A stretch of 64,000 nt of DNA from Clarkia xantiana subsp. parviflora (Eukaryota; Streptophyta; Magnoliopsida; Myrtales; Onagraceae). Both the position numbers and the translations under genes were made by a program. The DNA lies in contig JAPTYO010000008.1 in assembly GCA_036873135.1 (NCBI GenBank), positions 45,178,441-45,242,440 of the forward strand, in the 5' to 3' direction. Below are positions 42,990 through 53,645 of the stretch, piece by piece. The notes under the pieces are model-generated. The model did no database searches. It was given only the letters and a program-made list of their open reading frames with translations, and was not told where the DNA came from. How positions within the stretch are numbered: position 1 is the first letter of the stretch; each line of letters opens with the position of its first letter.

Positions 42990-43392
42990 AGAGCACACCT
43001 TGAGATGTTTGGTAAATCTTCCTTGTCAATTGGAATATTTGAGTGCCATCCACCTTGTCAAACATCTCCTTCAAGTCATTCCAAATGGAAGAAGCAGTAG
43101 GGTTGTAGATCAAGCCATTGACCAAATCCTTGGCCACAGTGTTCCTCAGCCAGGCTTTGACAATTGCGTTTGCCCTATCCCATTTCACCCTATCATTCAT
43201 GCCAACACTCATCCTAGTGAATGTGCCATCTATAAACCCCAGCTTGTTTTTCACCAATAAGCCTTCCTTGATGGAGGTACTCCAAACATGATAGTTGGGT
43301 GTCCCTTGTAGTTGAAAAGGAATGAGCATATGGCCAGTGGTATCTGAGGGGTGAATGTATAGGGGACCATCAACATTGGTTTCCTGAGCCAT
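42990..43392 (-). pseudogene. gag: Copia-X Gag, N-terminal fragment
   Basis: ATG at 43392 begins MAQETNVDGPLYIHPSDTTG. Then come NYHVWSTSIKEGLLVKNKLG, WDRANAIVKAWLRNTV, SIWNDLKEMFDKVDG and QLTRKIYQTSQGVLSITD. This is the copia Gag type that opens with 'LYIHPSD' and a W..S...L..KNKLGF helix. The frame is intact for about 130 residues, then runs into Tat-2 sequence. The zinc knuckle is lost. Extra upstream codons in the open frame are probably leader. Confidence 0.88.
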
Positions 43393-44120
43393 CTTGCAAG
43401 TCAAGTAACACAAAGAACTTGCAAAAACAAATGTAGGGGAAATCCTTAAGTAATCAGGTGCAAAACTTCCAAAGAAATCGCACAAAATAGCTTGTACTAG
43501 AGACAAAGCTAGCACACCTAATCTGTTGAGAGTAGGACAAAATCCAGCTCACTATTAGTACAATCCGTACTATTCCGCAACAATTTTTGCAATATCCAAT
43601 GATTGCAAACCACCAGAAATGGATGAGAATCAATCCTCCATTGATGAATGCTCTGAAATCTTCAATCTATGAGCACTAACCTTGAAGAACACACAATAAC
43701 TCCTCAGCCGAGCAAGGAGTGTTCAATCTTCAACACGCAGTGAATCCACAAGATTCAAGCAACAAGCTCAGCTATAACGAGCTGAGAATCCATAACAAAG
43801 TCCAGGGAAAAAACACAAACCCCGAATATATCAAGATGGACCACGCAATCAGCTCAACAAAGCTGAAATCAACAAGAACTATCCGAACTAGCACTAAGGT
43901 CTATAAGCAATCCTTAGTCTAAGCTCAGTTCTATCTATGCGTGTGAGTGCTTGAAATCTGACTTGCTCAACATCCATTCTTGCATAAGAAATGGGGATTC
44001 CAAGCTGAATTGAAGAACCACGAAGCTTATCCTTGTAAACACTCAAAAGATCAAGCTTAAATTGGAAGCAAATGTTGAAGAAAATCAAGTTTCTTCACCC
44101 AAATGGATGCGCCGCCATTT
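43393..44120 (-). other. leader of Copia-X
   Basis: Between primer site and gag ATG. No frame on the minus strand is convincing; the short open frame at 43719-43922 (plus) is a shadow. Confidence 0.5.
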
Positions 44121-44138
44121 CCCTTAGCTCTGATACCA
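44121..44138 (-). promoter_or_regulatory. primer binding site of Copia-X
   Basis: On the minus strand TGGTATCAGAGCTAAGGG, the longer plant copia site complementary to initiator tRNA-Met. Confidence 0.85.
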
Positions 44139-44139
44139 T

Positions 44140-44445
44140 ATTCAAGATAAAACTTCATTCATTCAACTAGGGATTACAATCTGAACTTACACAATATATA
44201 CTAGCTAAACTAGGCTTACCAACTAAGCATATCAACTAGTCATCTAACCTGGTGCACAACATGGTGCATGCACCAAGTCATGCATCATGCACGTGTGACA
44301 TGCACCACTAATCAATATGTAATTACATTGAGTACTAAGTGCTAGATATGAAGTGTAATATATGAATGCAACTTGACTGTATGAATCATGTTGTGTATCA
44401 AGTATACTTCTATATAAACTATTACATGCGGCTACATCCTCAACA
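44140..44445 (-). repeat. 5' LTR of Copia-X (about 306 bp)
   Basis: It starts TGTTGAGGATGTAGCCGC at 44445 and reaches the primer site after TTATCTTGAATA; the expected terminal CA is not evident, so the inner edge is approximate. It carries a perfect palindrome, GGTGCATGCACC, at 44263-44274 within a field of GCATG/CATGC words (44255-44315). Confidence 0.7.
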
Positions 44446-45188
44446 TTCAAAAATACATGTCATACATGAAACTTCCACATCAAACATGCATATTTGGCGA
44501 CTGGTTTTTGATATTAGGGGCTGAGTTGCAATTCATGCTTACAGTCAATCATGCAAATTTCTAGACATGAATCTTAGGCAATTACAACCATCATAACATG
44601 TCTATCCTAGTGCGCAAATCATATATTTAACCAGGGCTCTGCCCCCAACATGCAATTTGCAGCTAGCTTGACATAGTCAAGACGACGACGGTTCTAATAA
44701 ATATATTTGACGAAAAGTAAACAATTGCAATTCAGGCCTCTAACTAATCCAGTCCCAAAGTCATGCATTTCTGAAATCCATCCCCATATTCGAAACTAGG
44801 CATTAAGGTTTAACTAAAACGTGAAAAATTTAAACCTTCGAGCACTGTATAGACTAATTTAAAGTTCGAAAAAATTTGGATTTTAAAATTTGACCATCCC
44901 ATTTTATTAATTGACTTGAATTCGATTTTGAAAAATCCGGTTCGGTTCAGCCAATTTCGGTTCAATCCGGTTCGGTTCCATAAATCTGGTTCGGGCCAGT
45001 TTTATTTTAAAATCTAGTTCGGTCCAAATTGGTTCAATAAAATAGGATTTCGTTCGGTTCATCACTCAAACGCGATTCGGTTAGATCCACTTAGTCACCC
45101 CGGTCTGACCCGCCCGTAGGTTGACCCGATTAAAAAACCCGGATTGGTTTAACCCGCTCCGGTTTGCAAATTGGACCGGCCCATTAAA
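44446..45188 (-). mobile_element. inverted copia leader fragment
   Basis: The reverse complement aligns with about 59810-60610 of Copia-5, including the GGTTCGGTTC words and CTAGCTTGACATAGTCAAGA. Both ends are cut: Copia-X inserted at its left, the LTR of Copia-4 at its right. It is the oldest layer of the nest at the right of the window. Confidence 0.8.
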
Positions 45189-45802
45189 TTTTAGCATATG
45201 GTGACTGGGCGTCGTAAATGGAAGCCCATTAATATGTATATGTTACCTAAGACAATTGGGTAAATGTCACATTAGGGAAATTGGGCTTGACCTAAATCCC
45301 ATTTGACATGAGAGGCCCAAAATTGGGCCTCACTTATACACCAAGGCCAGCCGAATATTAGGAGTGGGCAAAGTGGACTTTTGTCCACTTTGTTCCTCCT
45401 ATAAATAGGGAGTGTTAGGGATTTTATTAAGGTAATTCACAATTCCTCCTTTGTGGTGATTTGAGAGAAAAACCCTCATCCCTAAAACTACTACTTCCGC
45501 CGAACCTTGTACCTACACCGAGGGTGTGCCAGTTTACTTTGAGCGAACACTCTGGAGATCCGTCCCTGCCAAGAATTGATCAGAGGCTTTGCTGTGGAGA
45601 CTATACAACGTAGGGCTTCCTTAACAAGAACCTCTACGGGTTACGTCCGGTTGATCGAGAACTCCCTCAGGAAGATCTTGGGATTACGGAAAGCGATTAA
45701 GGTATGTCCGCGTCTTCCGCTGCGTAATAGTGATTACTAGCATGTACCATCTTTATGTGTCTGTAGTATTTAGTCCCGTAATCCAACAGTGGTATTAGAG
45801 CC
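45189..45802 (+). mobile_element. Copia-4, left part: 5' LTR and primer site
   Basis: LTR 45189-45788 (start TG changed to TT; TTAGCATATGGTGACTGG readable; end AATCCAACA), then TGGTATTAGAGC (45790-45801). LARD-D inserted one base later, with GAGCC (45798-45802) as target. The element resumes at 55797. TATAAATA at 45400-45407. Confidence 0.88.
45369..45392 (+). promoter_or_regulatory. promoter-proximal dyad of the Copia-4 LTR
   Basis: 10-bp arms CAAAGTGGAC (45369-45378) and GTCCACTTTG (45383-45392), loop TTTT, 7 nt before TATAAATA. In Copia-5 the outer pair is T-A instead of C-G, with pairing kept. Confidence 0.65.
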
Positions 45803-45953
45803 TGATGGATATACGCCCAATTTGAACCCGTTGACTTCCGAACCGTTGTATTTTTATCGTCCCATTAATGATTGTAAATCGAAACTTCAACCCGAACACT
45901 TCGCGAGAACATCAACGGCTCGGACGAGGCCGAAGCGCCCGTCCGGCCGAGGC

Positions 45954-46136
45954 AAACTCACCTAGGTGAGGTTGGGTGGCCACACCCGACCTCCCCTAGG
46001 GGAGATCGGGTCAGCCAACCCGATCTCCCCTAGGGGAGATCGGGTGGACCAACCCGATCTCTCCTAGGAGAGATCGGGTCGGCCAACCCGATCTCTCCTA
46101 GGAGGGATGGGGTTGGCCAACCCCATCCTCCCTAGG
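45954..46136. repeat. ladder of six CCTAGG-centred palindromes
   Basis: Successive palindromes share the centre CCTAGG with different arms: TCACCTAGGTGA, GATCTCCCCTAGGGGAGATC (26 bp in full with flanking CCC/GGG, perfect), GATCTCTCCTAGGAGAGATC (also 26 bp, perfect), then two imperfect ones. The unit is about 34 bp with CAACC / GGTTG joints that can also pair. The 3' LTR has five (54905-55052 region), lacking one 34-bp unit. Confidence 0.93.
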
Positions 46137-46466
46137 GGGGGTTGGGTGCCCTCACCCAACCCCTACCCTTGGGGGTCGGATTTCTCTTCCCCCCAAGGGC
46201 CCCGGCACCATTTTTGGACTCCCATACTCGGCTTTCTCCGCCTACCTTCTCCGTATCCTAAGGTCTTAATTATGCGTTTAAAGGTTAATTAACTGTGTTT
46301 AAAGGTTAACGATGTCATTAAGTCACCTTAATGACACCGTTGCCTATAAATACCCCACCTCCACAATTCATTTGGACATCTTGGCAAGTTGCACAATTTT
46401 GCTCTGACATCTCTCTAGCTTTATCTCTCTAAAACCGTACTGACTTAGGCATCGGAGAGGGTTCAT

Positions 46467-46494
46467 CAGGCACCACCCCCCCCCTCTGTGCCTG
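46467..46494 (+). promoter_or_regulatory. conserved C-loop hairpin of the LARD-D 5' LTR
   Basis: Arms CAGGCAC (46467-46473) and GTGCCTG (46488-46494), extendable by a U-G and an A-U pair; the loop has nine C. In the 3' LTR the arms are at 55385-55391 and 55407-55413, with ten C in the loop. Confidence 0.65.
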
Positions 46495-46850
46495 GTATTG
46501 CCCCTCTTGCAGGGTGGCAAGGAGAAGAGAACCAAGGAAGCAGAAGAGCATAGAGCAGTAGGACAAGCCCCAGGGGTAAGAAGTACAAGCCTCAGGAGGT
46601 CAGAAGGAGAGAAGGAAAGGAGGTCAGAAGGAGAGAAGGAAAGGAGGTCAGAAGGAGAGAAGAGAAGGACATATATCAGAACGACTACCCCAAGGGAGTA
46701 TAAGGGCATGGATCAGAACGACTACCCCAAGGGAGTATAAGGGCATGGATCAGAACGACTAGTCCTAGGAACACTGAACCCGACATTTCATTAGTGGGAG
46801 ATAAATTCTAGATTGACGACCCGTTGACCTAGACTTTATAACCTAACACT

Positions 46851-46866
46851 TGGCGCCGTCTGTGGG
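46851..46866 (+). promoter_or_regulatory. primer binding site of LARD-D
   Basis: TGGCGCCGTCTGTGGG, two bases after the LTR. It is the cleanest copy of this Tat-type site in the window. Confidence 0.9.
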
Positions 46867-46899
46867 CTTCGGACAGAAAGCCTGGCTATAACAAGGGCA

Positions 46900-47547
46900 A
46901 TGACGAACAACAGGGTGTCTAGGCACCACCGCCCACCTGGGGGCAACGGGCGAAGGAGAGAGCCTATACCCCCAGGAAGGCAGCCTAACCCGGGAAAGCA
47001 GCCAATGCAACCAGAACCACAAGAAATCCCATAGCCTCCTCAACAGAACAACCAGGAGGGAGGACCCTCACGCCCAGCTGGGGCTGAGTCCTCCACAGCT
47101 TCCACACCCCTGGCAAGAAGGCCACAGAGAGAAAGAGAACAACAGGGAGTGCCATCCCAGCGCACGGCACCCCCTGAGGGATATTATTATGAGGCGCAAC
47201 CCCAAGGGTACCCGTATGGGATGCCGGCCCAAAGGAATGGCAACCGCGCCCACACAACATATGCAAGGCCGGCATACACCCAGGGGACACACACTGAAGC
47301 TCATGAAGAGGAGCAAATCCCAACGGAAGAACGCCACTCGCACCCTCGAACGGGGCAGCGAGGAGAACAAAGAAGAGACAACCAAAGGCCACACCCAGGG
47401 GGAAGGCAGCAATCTGTGCCTCCAAGGCAGCAACAGACACAACAGGATGCCAGGGCATACACCCCTCTGGGGGCAGATAGACAGGCAAGACCTCCAAGGA
47501 GGCATGAATTCAACCAAGTACCCCAACAGGGACATACACCGCACTAA
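46900..47547 (+). pseudogene. gag-like N-terminal ORF of LARD-D
   Basis: The ATG at 46900 lies 33 bp after the primer site, where Tat gag starts. 215 codons share one frame, with a single TAG at 47032. The product is Pro/Gln/Arg/Gly-rich (for example RQQSVPPRQQQTQQDARAYT) with GYYYEAQPQGYPYGMP. No capsid core, knuckle or protease follows. It may be a degenerate Gag N-terminus or leader peptide that overlaps a packaging signal. I do not recognise a domain, so the gag label rests on position. Confidence 0.5.
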
Positions 47548-50500
47548 GGGAGGACATACATGCCAGACCAACAAGGATATAGGAGTTCCAACATCTACCC
47601 TGGCAATGTACACACACAGTCCGTATCACCACAAACATGACCAAGGGGCATACCAAGGAAAGCTCAAAGGGAGGGACATAGTCCCAACAGCACAACAAGG
47701 CAACCACCTACCCATGATACAGCACGATAGGTCCAAACCCCTCATGCATTACAAACCTTGGCACACATCCCCCTAGGACAGGGGAGCAGTGGAAAAGACA
47801 AGAATTTGAACAGGGGACTCATAGAGTACCACACCATGTTAGTACATAGCTACTACAATGGGAAGTCTCATGGAGAGACATAGTGAAGTGAGATCACACA
47901 TAGCATACATGAAGGATACACCTCCACCTAGTCCGCCTTGCAAGGATGCGACCTTATATTCCTCAAGTGGAAGGAATACACACAGACTACTGGAGGAAGA
48001 CAGCTACATTACCAAGGAAGCAAGGGGTGGACCACTAGAAGAATCAGTAAAAGGCCGTCGCCAATCAAGAGATGCACAAGCAACAGATTCCTCAATCCCA
48101 AAGAACACCTATAAGGTCAAGTTTCTGGGAAAGATCACAAGATGGAAGGCTCACTTACAAAAATAAGTTGAGCACTCCCAACATCCTATAGAGGAACTAC
48201 CATGAAGGTCACAAAGGATTACCCCTACTACAACCTTCCACTAAGCATCCTAGGGCCAAGCCCGTCAAAGGATCCCATCTGGCATTGGTATGCAAGGGGG
48301 CACCAGTCACAACATGCCCTCCCCACAAACGCCCATTAGCACAAGAGGGGGTAGCCGCGAACACATCCCTCCAAAAATGGAGGAAACCATATCACATGGG
48401 TAACGCCCACCATCAGAGGCAAACACCTCCAGCGGATCTTTATGATTTCACAAAATAGCCAGGAGATACAACTACACTTAGAAAGCTCATCCCAAGTAAT
48501 GGAATACACTTCCATCAAAAACCCTCAAGGACACCAAGCCTAGCAAAGGAAGAACGGTAACACCATCATCAAGCTTTTAAAAAAGGGATATGGAAAACAT
48601 AGTATTTCCACACAATGATATATTAGTCATAAGAGAGGGAATCACCAACTTTGACATGAAGAGAACCATAGTGCATGAAGGGAGTCCGTCAGACATCTCC
48701 CATGACCAACCATTGATGATACTAGAGAAGAGTCAAGCATACCTAATACCAAAGGACCCCCTACTAGTAAAGGTGGTCAGAACACCAACACACCCATTAG
48801 GGACACGGCACTGCAAATGAACCAGGAATAAGGATGGAACACATATCCTTACACATATCCTTACAAGTATCCTTACAAGTATCCTTGCATTTATCCTTGC
48901 AAAAATAAACTCCGTAGATAAAGAGGTTATCTAATAGATGACTATGTCTCTGTTCTCAAACTATGATCCTAACCCGGAGATCCTTGGACTCCGTACTATA
49001 TATGTAATGAATAACATGTTCATCAGAGATAGGTACACGAAGATTCAAGACAGCGCCATAAAGATTAGGCGCATACCTCTACCAAGTACGACACATTGGA
49101 GTGTTCACAAACACTCCTTCGCCATCTCACAAGAAAGGAAGGCAACCAAGGTTACAAGTCCTAATAGAATAAACATCGGTAGAAAATCCTGTCATTGAAG
49201 TCATGCACCAAGAGAGAAACTCTAAAGATGCAAGATTAGCAAAAGAGATAGTGCAACAACTAGAGTATGAAAAAGGAGATACATCTCCTATCAAGAGCCT
49301 TAGGGCAGGATAATAGTTCTACAAGATCAACCAAAGAAGAGCTCTAAAGCTTGGGGAGTAAGGTTTCAAGATCGACCCTCACACTAGACGCACATCCCGA
49401 TCAACCACCTTGTCTGCAAATGATAAGACATTTGACTCTGGCATCCCATCAAGAGGAGAACCCCGATAAACGGGACACTAGAACAATATCGAATACATGG
49501 TGAATGAAGGATATGACAAAATGGAAAAGGAGGGACTTGTCAGCTCAACACACCTCAAACACGTATACGTACGCAATACAAATGCAGTCTCTAATGAAGC
49601 TATCCAACAAGGAATAGCCAATACGGGGCAAACCCATGGAAAATCATGGAGCATCACTTGCAAACCTAAAGGGAAACATCCTTTTTAGGTTCAAGTCCTA
49701 ATTCAAAGGAAGTCTATAATCAAGATTCAAGGTGGGAGGAGCATGAACAATGTGACACTCCCTAAAGGCATTGAAGAATACTCCAATGTAAAGGAAAATG
49801 CAAAGCACACTAAGTGCCACAACACACCAAGATTATCACAGCCCGGTCAGACCCCCCCATGCACGAGCAAAGAGCATGGATCAGATTGACTAGTCTGAAA
49901 CACACCTATGAGATTAACAACTCAAGACGCCATTCTATGAGAGAGCTTTTCAACCTAAAACACAAGGAAGGGGGGAAAGAATTTACAAGCACCCCTAGGA
50001 TACAAACATTGCCACATCCTACTTATCAAGAGAATGAAATCCACCACCACCCACCCAAAGCAAAAGCTCTTCCACCCAACCTCCAAAGACACATCCGACA
50101 AAGGCATCATCCAAACCATGCCTATGACTGAAACAAGCAAGCATGAGAAAGAGTAAATCCTACAAGGGACACTCATCGCATTCAAACAAGCAGACAAGGG
50201 AGCCCCGAGCATAAGGGGTACCCAACCAAGAAAATGAACGAGGGGCCTTCAACGGCCAAATATGAAAGGCGGTGTGACCACCAAGCAACTTGGGGGGCAC
50301 CAAACGAATAAGTGCTTGGTAGTCCACCTAAGTGTAAAAGAAGAGATTAGAGGCAGAAGATCACAAGAACATGCAATACCACTTTTCCTAGAAGAGGTCA
50401 CATAAGAGGAAAACATCATCAACTCCCTATACGAACTCGTCCTAAGTTAGCAACACACAAACATCGCCCTCGAGAGGTGATCTCCCACATTGAAGGAAAA

Positions 50501-50605
50501 GCGTGGTAGCATGCAATATCATAGAAGGAAAAGTCAAGTAAAGACTCGAAAAGCATACCAAAGACGCACCCTACATGAGAAGGACACAAGATAAGGTAAC
50601 ATTAT
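47548..50605 (+). other. LARD-D internal region without recognisable genes
   Basis: About 3 kb with only short open frames (for example 47858-48166, 48590-48820, 48938-49198, 49814-50131), none with a known domain. The part 49290-50470 is matched by LARD-C in reverse, so it is conserved within the family. A short array of CACATATCCTTA/CAAGTATCCTTA units (13 bp) lies at 48841-48902. Confidence 0.55.
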
Positions 50606-51150
50606 GAGCCCTCCGGGAGCCAATCCCGCGAACACATTCGACGCCCCCAAGAGCGTATCTTGAGAGTAGTTCTAAAACTACGAACCCTGTGCCCTCCGGG
50701 AGCCTATCCCGCGAACAGATTCGACGCCCCCAAGAGCGTATCTTGAGAGTAGTGTTCATACTACGACCTTCGACGCCCCCAAGAGCGTATCTTGAGAGTA
50801 GTTTCTATACTACGACCTTCGACGCACCAAGAGCGTATCTTGAGAGTGGTTTCCAAAAACTACGAATTTCGACGCCCCCAGGAGCGTATCTTGAGAGTAG
50901 TGTTCATACTACGACCTTCGACGCCCCCAAGAGCGTATCTTGAGAGTAGTTTCTATACTACGACCTTCGACGCACCAAGAGCGTATCTTGAGAGTGGTTT
51001 CCAAAAACTACGAATTTCGACGCCCCCAGGAGCGTATCTTGAGGTAGATCTGCAACCTACCAGATTCGACGCCCCCAAGAGCGTATCTTGAGGTAGAAAA
51101 AACACTACCAGATTCGACGCCCCCAAGAGCGTATCTTGAGGTAGATTTCA
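50606..51150. repeat. array of 55-60-bp units with a paired GTAGT/ACTAC core
   Basis: The unit is TTCGACGCCCCCAAGAGCGT then ATCTTGAG, then a short dyad. About nine copies. The dyad changes with pairing kept: GTAGT...ACTAC in several units (50745-50815, 50895-50965), GGTAG...CTACC in the last ones (51043-51150), and GTGGT...ACTAC (one G-U) in two. Confidence 0.9.
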
Positions 51151-51605
51151 AACTACCAGCTTCGACGCCCACCAGGAGCGTATCTTTGGTCTAACCTGAG
51201 CCCGGGAGCCTATCCTGTGAAACGTTAAGTGCCCTCCGAGAGCCTGTCTCGTGAACAGTTTTCGACGCCAACCAGGAGCGTATCTTTGGTCTAACCTGAG
51301 CCCTCCGGGAGCCTATCCTGTGAAACGTTAAGTGCCCTCCGAGAGCCTGTCTCGTGAACAGTTTTCGACGCCAACTAAGAGCGTATCTTTGGTCTAACCT
51401 GTGCCCTCCGGGAGCCTATCCTGTGAAACGTTAAGTGCCCTCCGAGAGCCTGTCTCGTGAACAGTTTTCGACGCCAACCAGGAGCGTATCTTTGGTCTAA
51501 CCTGTGCCCTCCGGGAGCCTATCCTGTGAAACGTTAAGTGCCCTCCGAGAGCCTGTCTCGTGATCAGATTCGACGCCCACCAAGAGCGTATCTTTGGTCT
51601 AACAG
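51151..51605. repeat. higher-order array, 103-bp unit, 4 copies
   Basis: The unit runs TTCGACGCCAACCAGGAGCG, TATCTTTGGTCTAACCTG, GCCCTCCGGGAGCCTATCCT, GTGAAACGTTAAGTGCCCTC, CGAGAGCCTGTCTCGTGAAC. Successive starts are 103 bp apart (about 51257, 51360, 51463). It combines the TTCGACGCC and GGGAGCCTATCC modules of the preceding array into a larger period. Confidence 0.92.
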
Positions 51606-52250
51606 TACCATGTATACCATTTAAAGGGTATCAGAAGAGATCATTACACCATCACTAAGAAGGATCCCATGAGAAAGTAATTCCAAAGTAAAGTCGTATA
51701 AAGAACACAGAATGTTTTTTCTTTATGAGATAGCAGGTATGATGTGAAGGAAAGCACAAAAGAAATATAAGGAAAGGAAAGCATATACAAAGGGGAAGTC
51801 CATGACCAAAGGATCATGTACAGAAGCACAAGAGGTTATCATGAAAAGTAACGAGTTATCCTACCACCCATATCACAAGTCAAGAGAAGTATCTCAAAGG
51901 AACCCAACACCACTAAGAAGGATAGCAAAGACATGAAATCCAAAGTTCAAGGCTCTGAAAATAAGCTCGACCCATTAAGAAGAGAATTGCCTTACAAGTC
52001 ACATAAATCAACCTCCGACAAATGTTATTGTCTTGCATGTCACCCTCGCGTGACCTATGCTCGTATCAGACTTGAACATCGTCAAGCACAACTCATGAAG
52101 GAGACACATCTAAAGAGCATAAAGGATACAACATCCGACAAGACGAGACATCGGGACCTAACCCAACAAACATAGCCTAAACAAAAGGCAACTATAGCAA
52201 TGAAGGCCCTCCAATGAGAAAGGAATACTAAAGCACAACTCCATACATCG
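51606..52250. other. LARD-D internal spacer
   Basis: No domain, LTR or tandem repeat seen. Short open frames (for example 51933-52175) look random. Confidence 0.45.
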
Positions 52251-52440
52251 TGATGTGGCTATCATGTCCACATATCTTGAAGTGGCTATCATGTCCACAT
52301 ACCTTGAAGTGGCTATCATGTCCACATACCCTGAACTGGCTATCATGTCCACACACTACAGAAGGGCTATCACTCCGACACATCACGAAGTGGCCATCAC
52401 GTCCACATACCCCGAAGTGATTATCATGGCAGCACATCAT
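52251..52440. repeat. 27-bp tandem array, about 7 copies (LARD-D)
   Basis: The unit is TGGCTATCATGTCCACATAC plus CTTGAAG. It is the reverse complement of the 9130-9300 array in LARD-B. ORFs across it on both strands are repeat products. Confidence 0.93.
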
Positions 52441-52742
52441 AAAACATCTGTCAAAGACATGCATTGTAAAGACACCATCCCGGCCACGAACATCAAAAGG
52501 CTACGCCTAGCCTTAGGAGGAGGTTCAAGAAAAAGGAAAAACAACACTCTTCGTACGCTCATCAAAGGTAGGCACTTATATTTCAACCCACTGGGTGATA
52601 CCAGGAAGGAGACGTCCTTATTATGAAGACAACCTCCATATCTCACGAAATCAACCATGAAGCAAAGAATCACGACAAGCACTATTGAGGGCATATAACA
52701 AAACGATCCTCACAACGATCACAACTACGTTACTAGTAGAAG

Positions 52743-53645
52743 CTAACTCAAGAACAGTCTCCACCAAACTCCCAAGCAAGAATTTGTTATCTTAATCAGA
52801 GCCATGGCAAAAGAAAGGAACCTCAACGAAAGGCGACGATCACACCCATCACCAAAAGAAAAATTTTCAACGCAGGGGTTAATAACATAACCCATAGGAA
52901 AGCCAAAGACACCTTCAAAAGTCGTCAAATCTACATGAAGATGAAATGAACCTGAGACTCGGCCCCTCGGCTGGGGGGCAGAGGATAGAGAAGAGACATC
53001 AAGACCTATGATCACCCCATCGCCAGCCACAGGTTGTTTTCCCTTTGTCAAGTAAAGAGGGCGCCTCTTCAACCACTACCTCCTTATCATGAGAGGGAGT
53101 CAGCAAGGGGGCACTTGAAGGAGAGCCTCTCGCGGTTTCCTTCTCCTTGGCAGCCGAGGGCCCGACCTCAGAGTCAGGTTTCCGCGCCATGGATTTAGAT
53201 TGACTTGAACTCTCACCCACCACAAGAATCATTCGGTAACCAGGGAAGAACGCTCTAACAACAAGAAGGAAGCAGCATGAGAACAATCATAAGTATATCA
53301 CAAAGAAAAAAGAAGGGAAAAAGAACATACTGGAAGCATTAGCAGCCACCCCTGACTTAGAAATTTTCTTGGCCTGATAAGCAGAACTAGAGGGTTCTTC
53401 CCTCTCATCTGATTCAACGGTACGTTCGGAACGCTCTGCCTACACCTTGTATGTTTCTCCATGAAATCAACCTACAAGGGGTCATACGAGTCCCTGCCTC
53501 ATACAAGTCCGCCTCGGACACCCAAGACACAGGACGGTCAGATTTGGTCTGACTACCCTGGAAAACGATCTTCAAGGTCTCCCTGTCTGAAGAAGAAAGC
53601 TTCCCAAAAGTGAGTCATCTATACGAGCAACCAACACAAAGATCG
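52743..53645 (-). pseudogene. antisense ORF remnant of LARD-D
   Basis: On the minus strand, about 53645-53430 reads KLSSSDRETLKIVFQGSQTK then SDRPVSWVSEADLYEAGTRM. Then come an Arg/Glu/Ser-rich part (EREEPSSSAYQAKKISKSG), 53286-52999 (SKSMARKPDSEVGPSAAKEK) and 53072-52743 (VSSLSSAPQPRGRVSGSFHL). It lies between the internal repeats and the 3' LTR, with its N-terminal side toward the LTR, as in Tat-1. Stops and shifts break it; introns are likely but not resolved. Function unknown. Confidence 0.5.

Larger units (their letters stand above)
42986..44445 (-). mobile_element. Copia-X: inverted 5' fragment of another copia family
   Basis: On the minus strand: LTR (44445 to about 44140), primer site, an untranslated stretch, and a gag cut off at about 42985. 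Its LTR and Gag type differ from the TGTTAGCATATGG family. It begins inside the inverted copia leader at 44446, so it inserted there; the rest was lost at the junction with Tat-2. Confidence 0.75.
45803..46848 (+). repeat. 5' LTR of LARD-D (1046 bp)
   Basis: TGATGGATATACGCCC ... TAACCTAACA. U3: palindrome ladder 45954-46136. TATAAATA 46345-46352. CT-rich block near 46401. GCATCGGAGAGGG motif at 46449; hairpin 46467-46494; CTCTTGCAGGG; a 24-bp AGGTCAGAAGGAGAGAAGGA-type unit x3 (46596-46670); and a 35-bp unit x2 (ATCAGAACGACTACCCCAAG start; about 46676-46750). Confidence 0.95.

Noticed and set aside
47068..47613. Minus-strand ORFs of 170-181 codons opposite the LARD-D gag-like frame
   Set aside because: Cys/Leu/Pro-rich shadows of the Gln/Pro/Gly-rich plus frame; the plus frame starts just after the primer site.
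52228..52626. ORFs across 52228-52626 on both strands
   Set aside because: Products of the 27-bp array.
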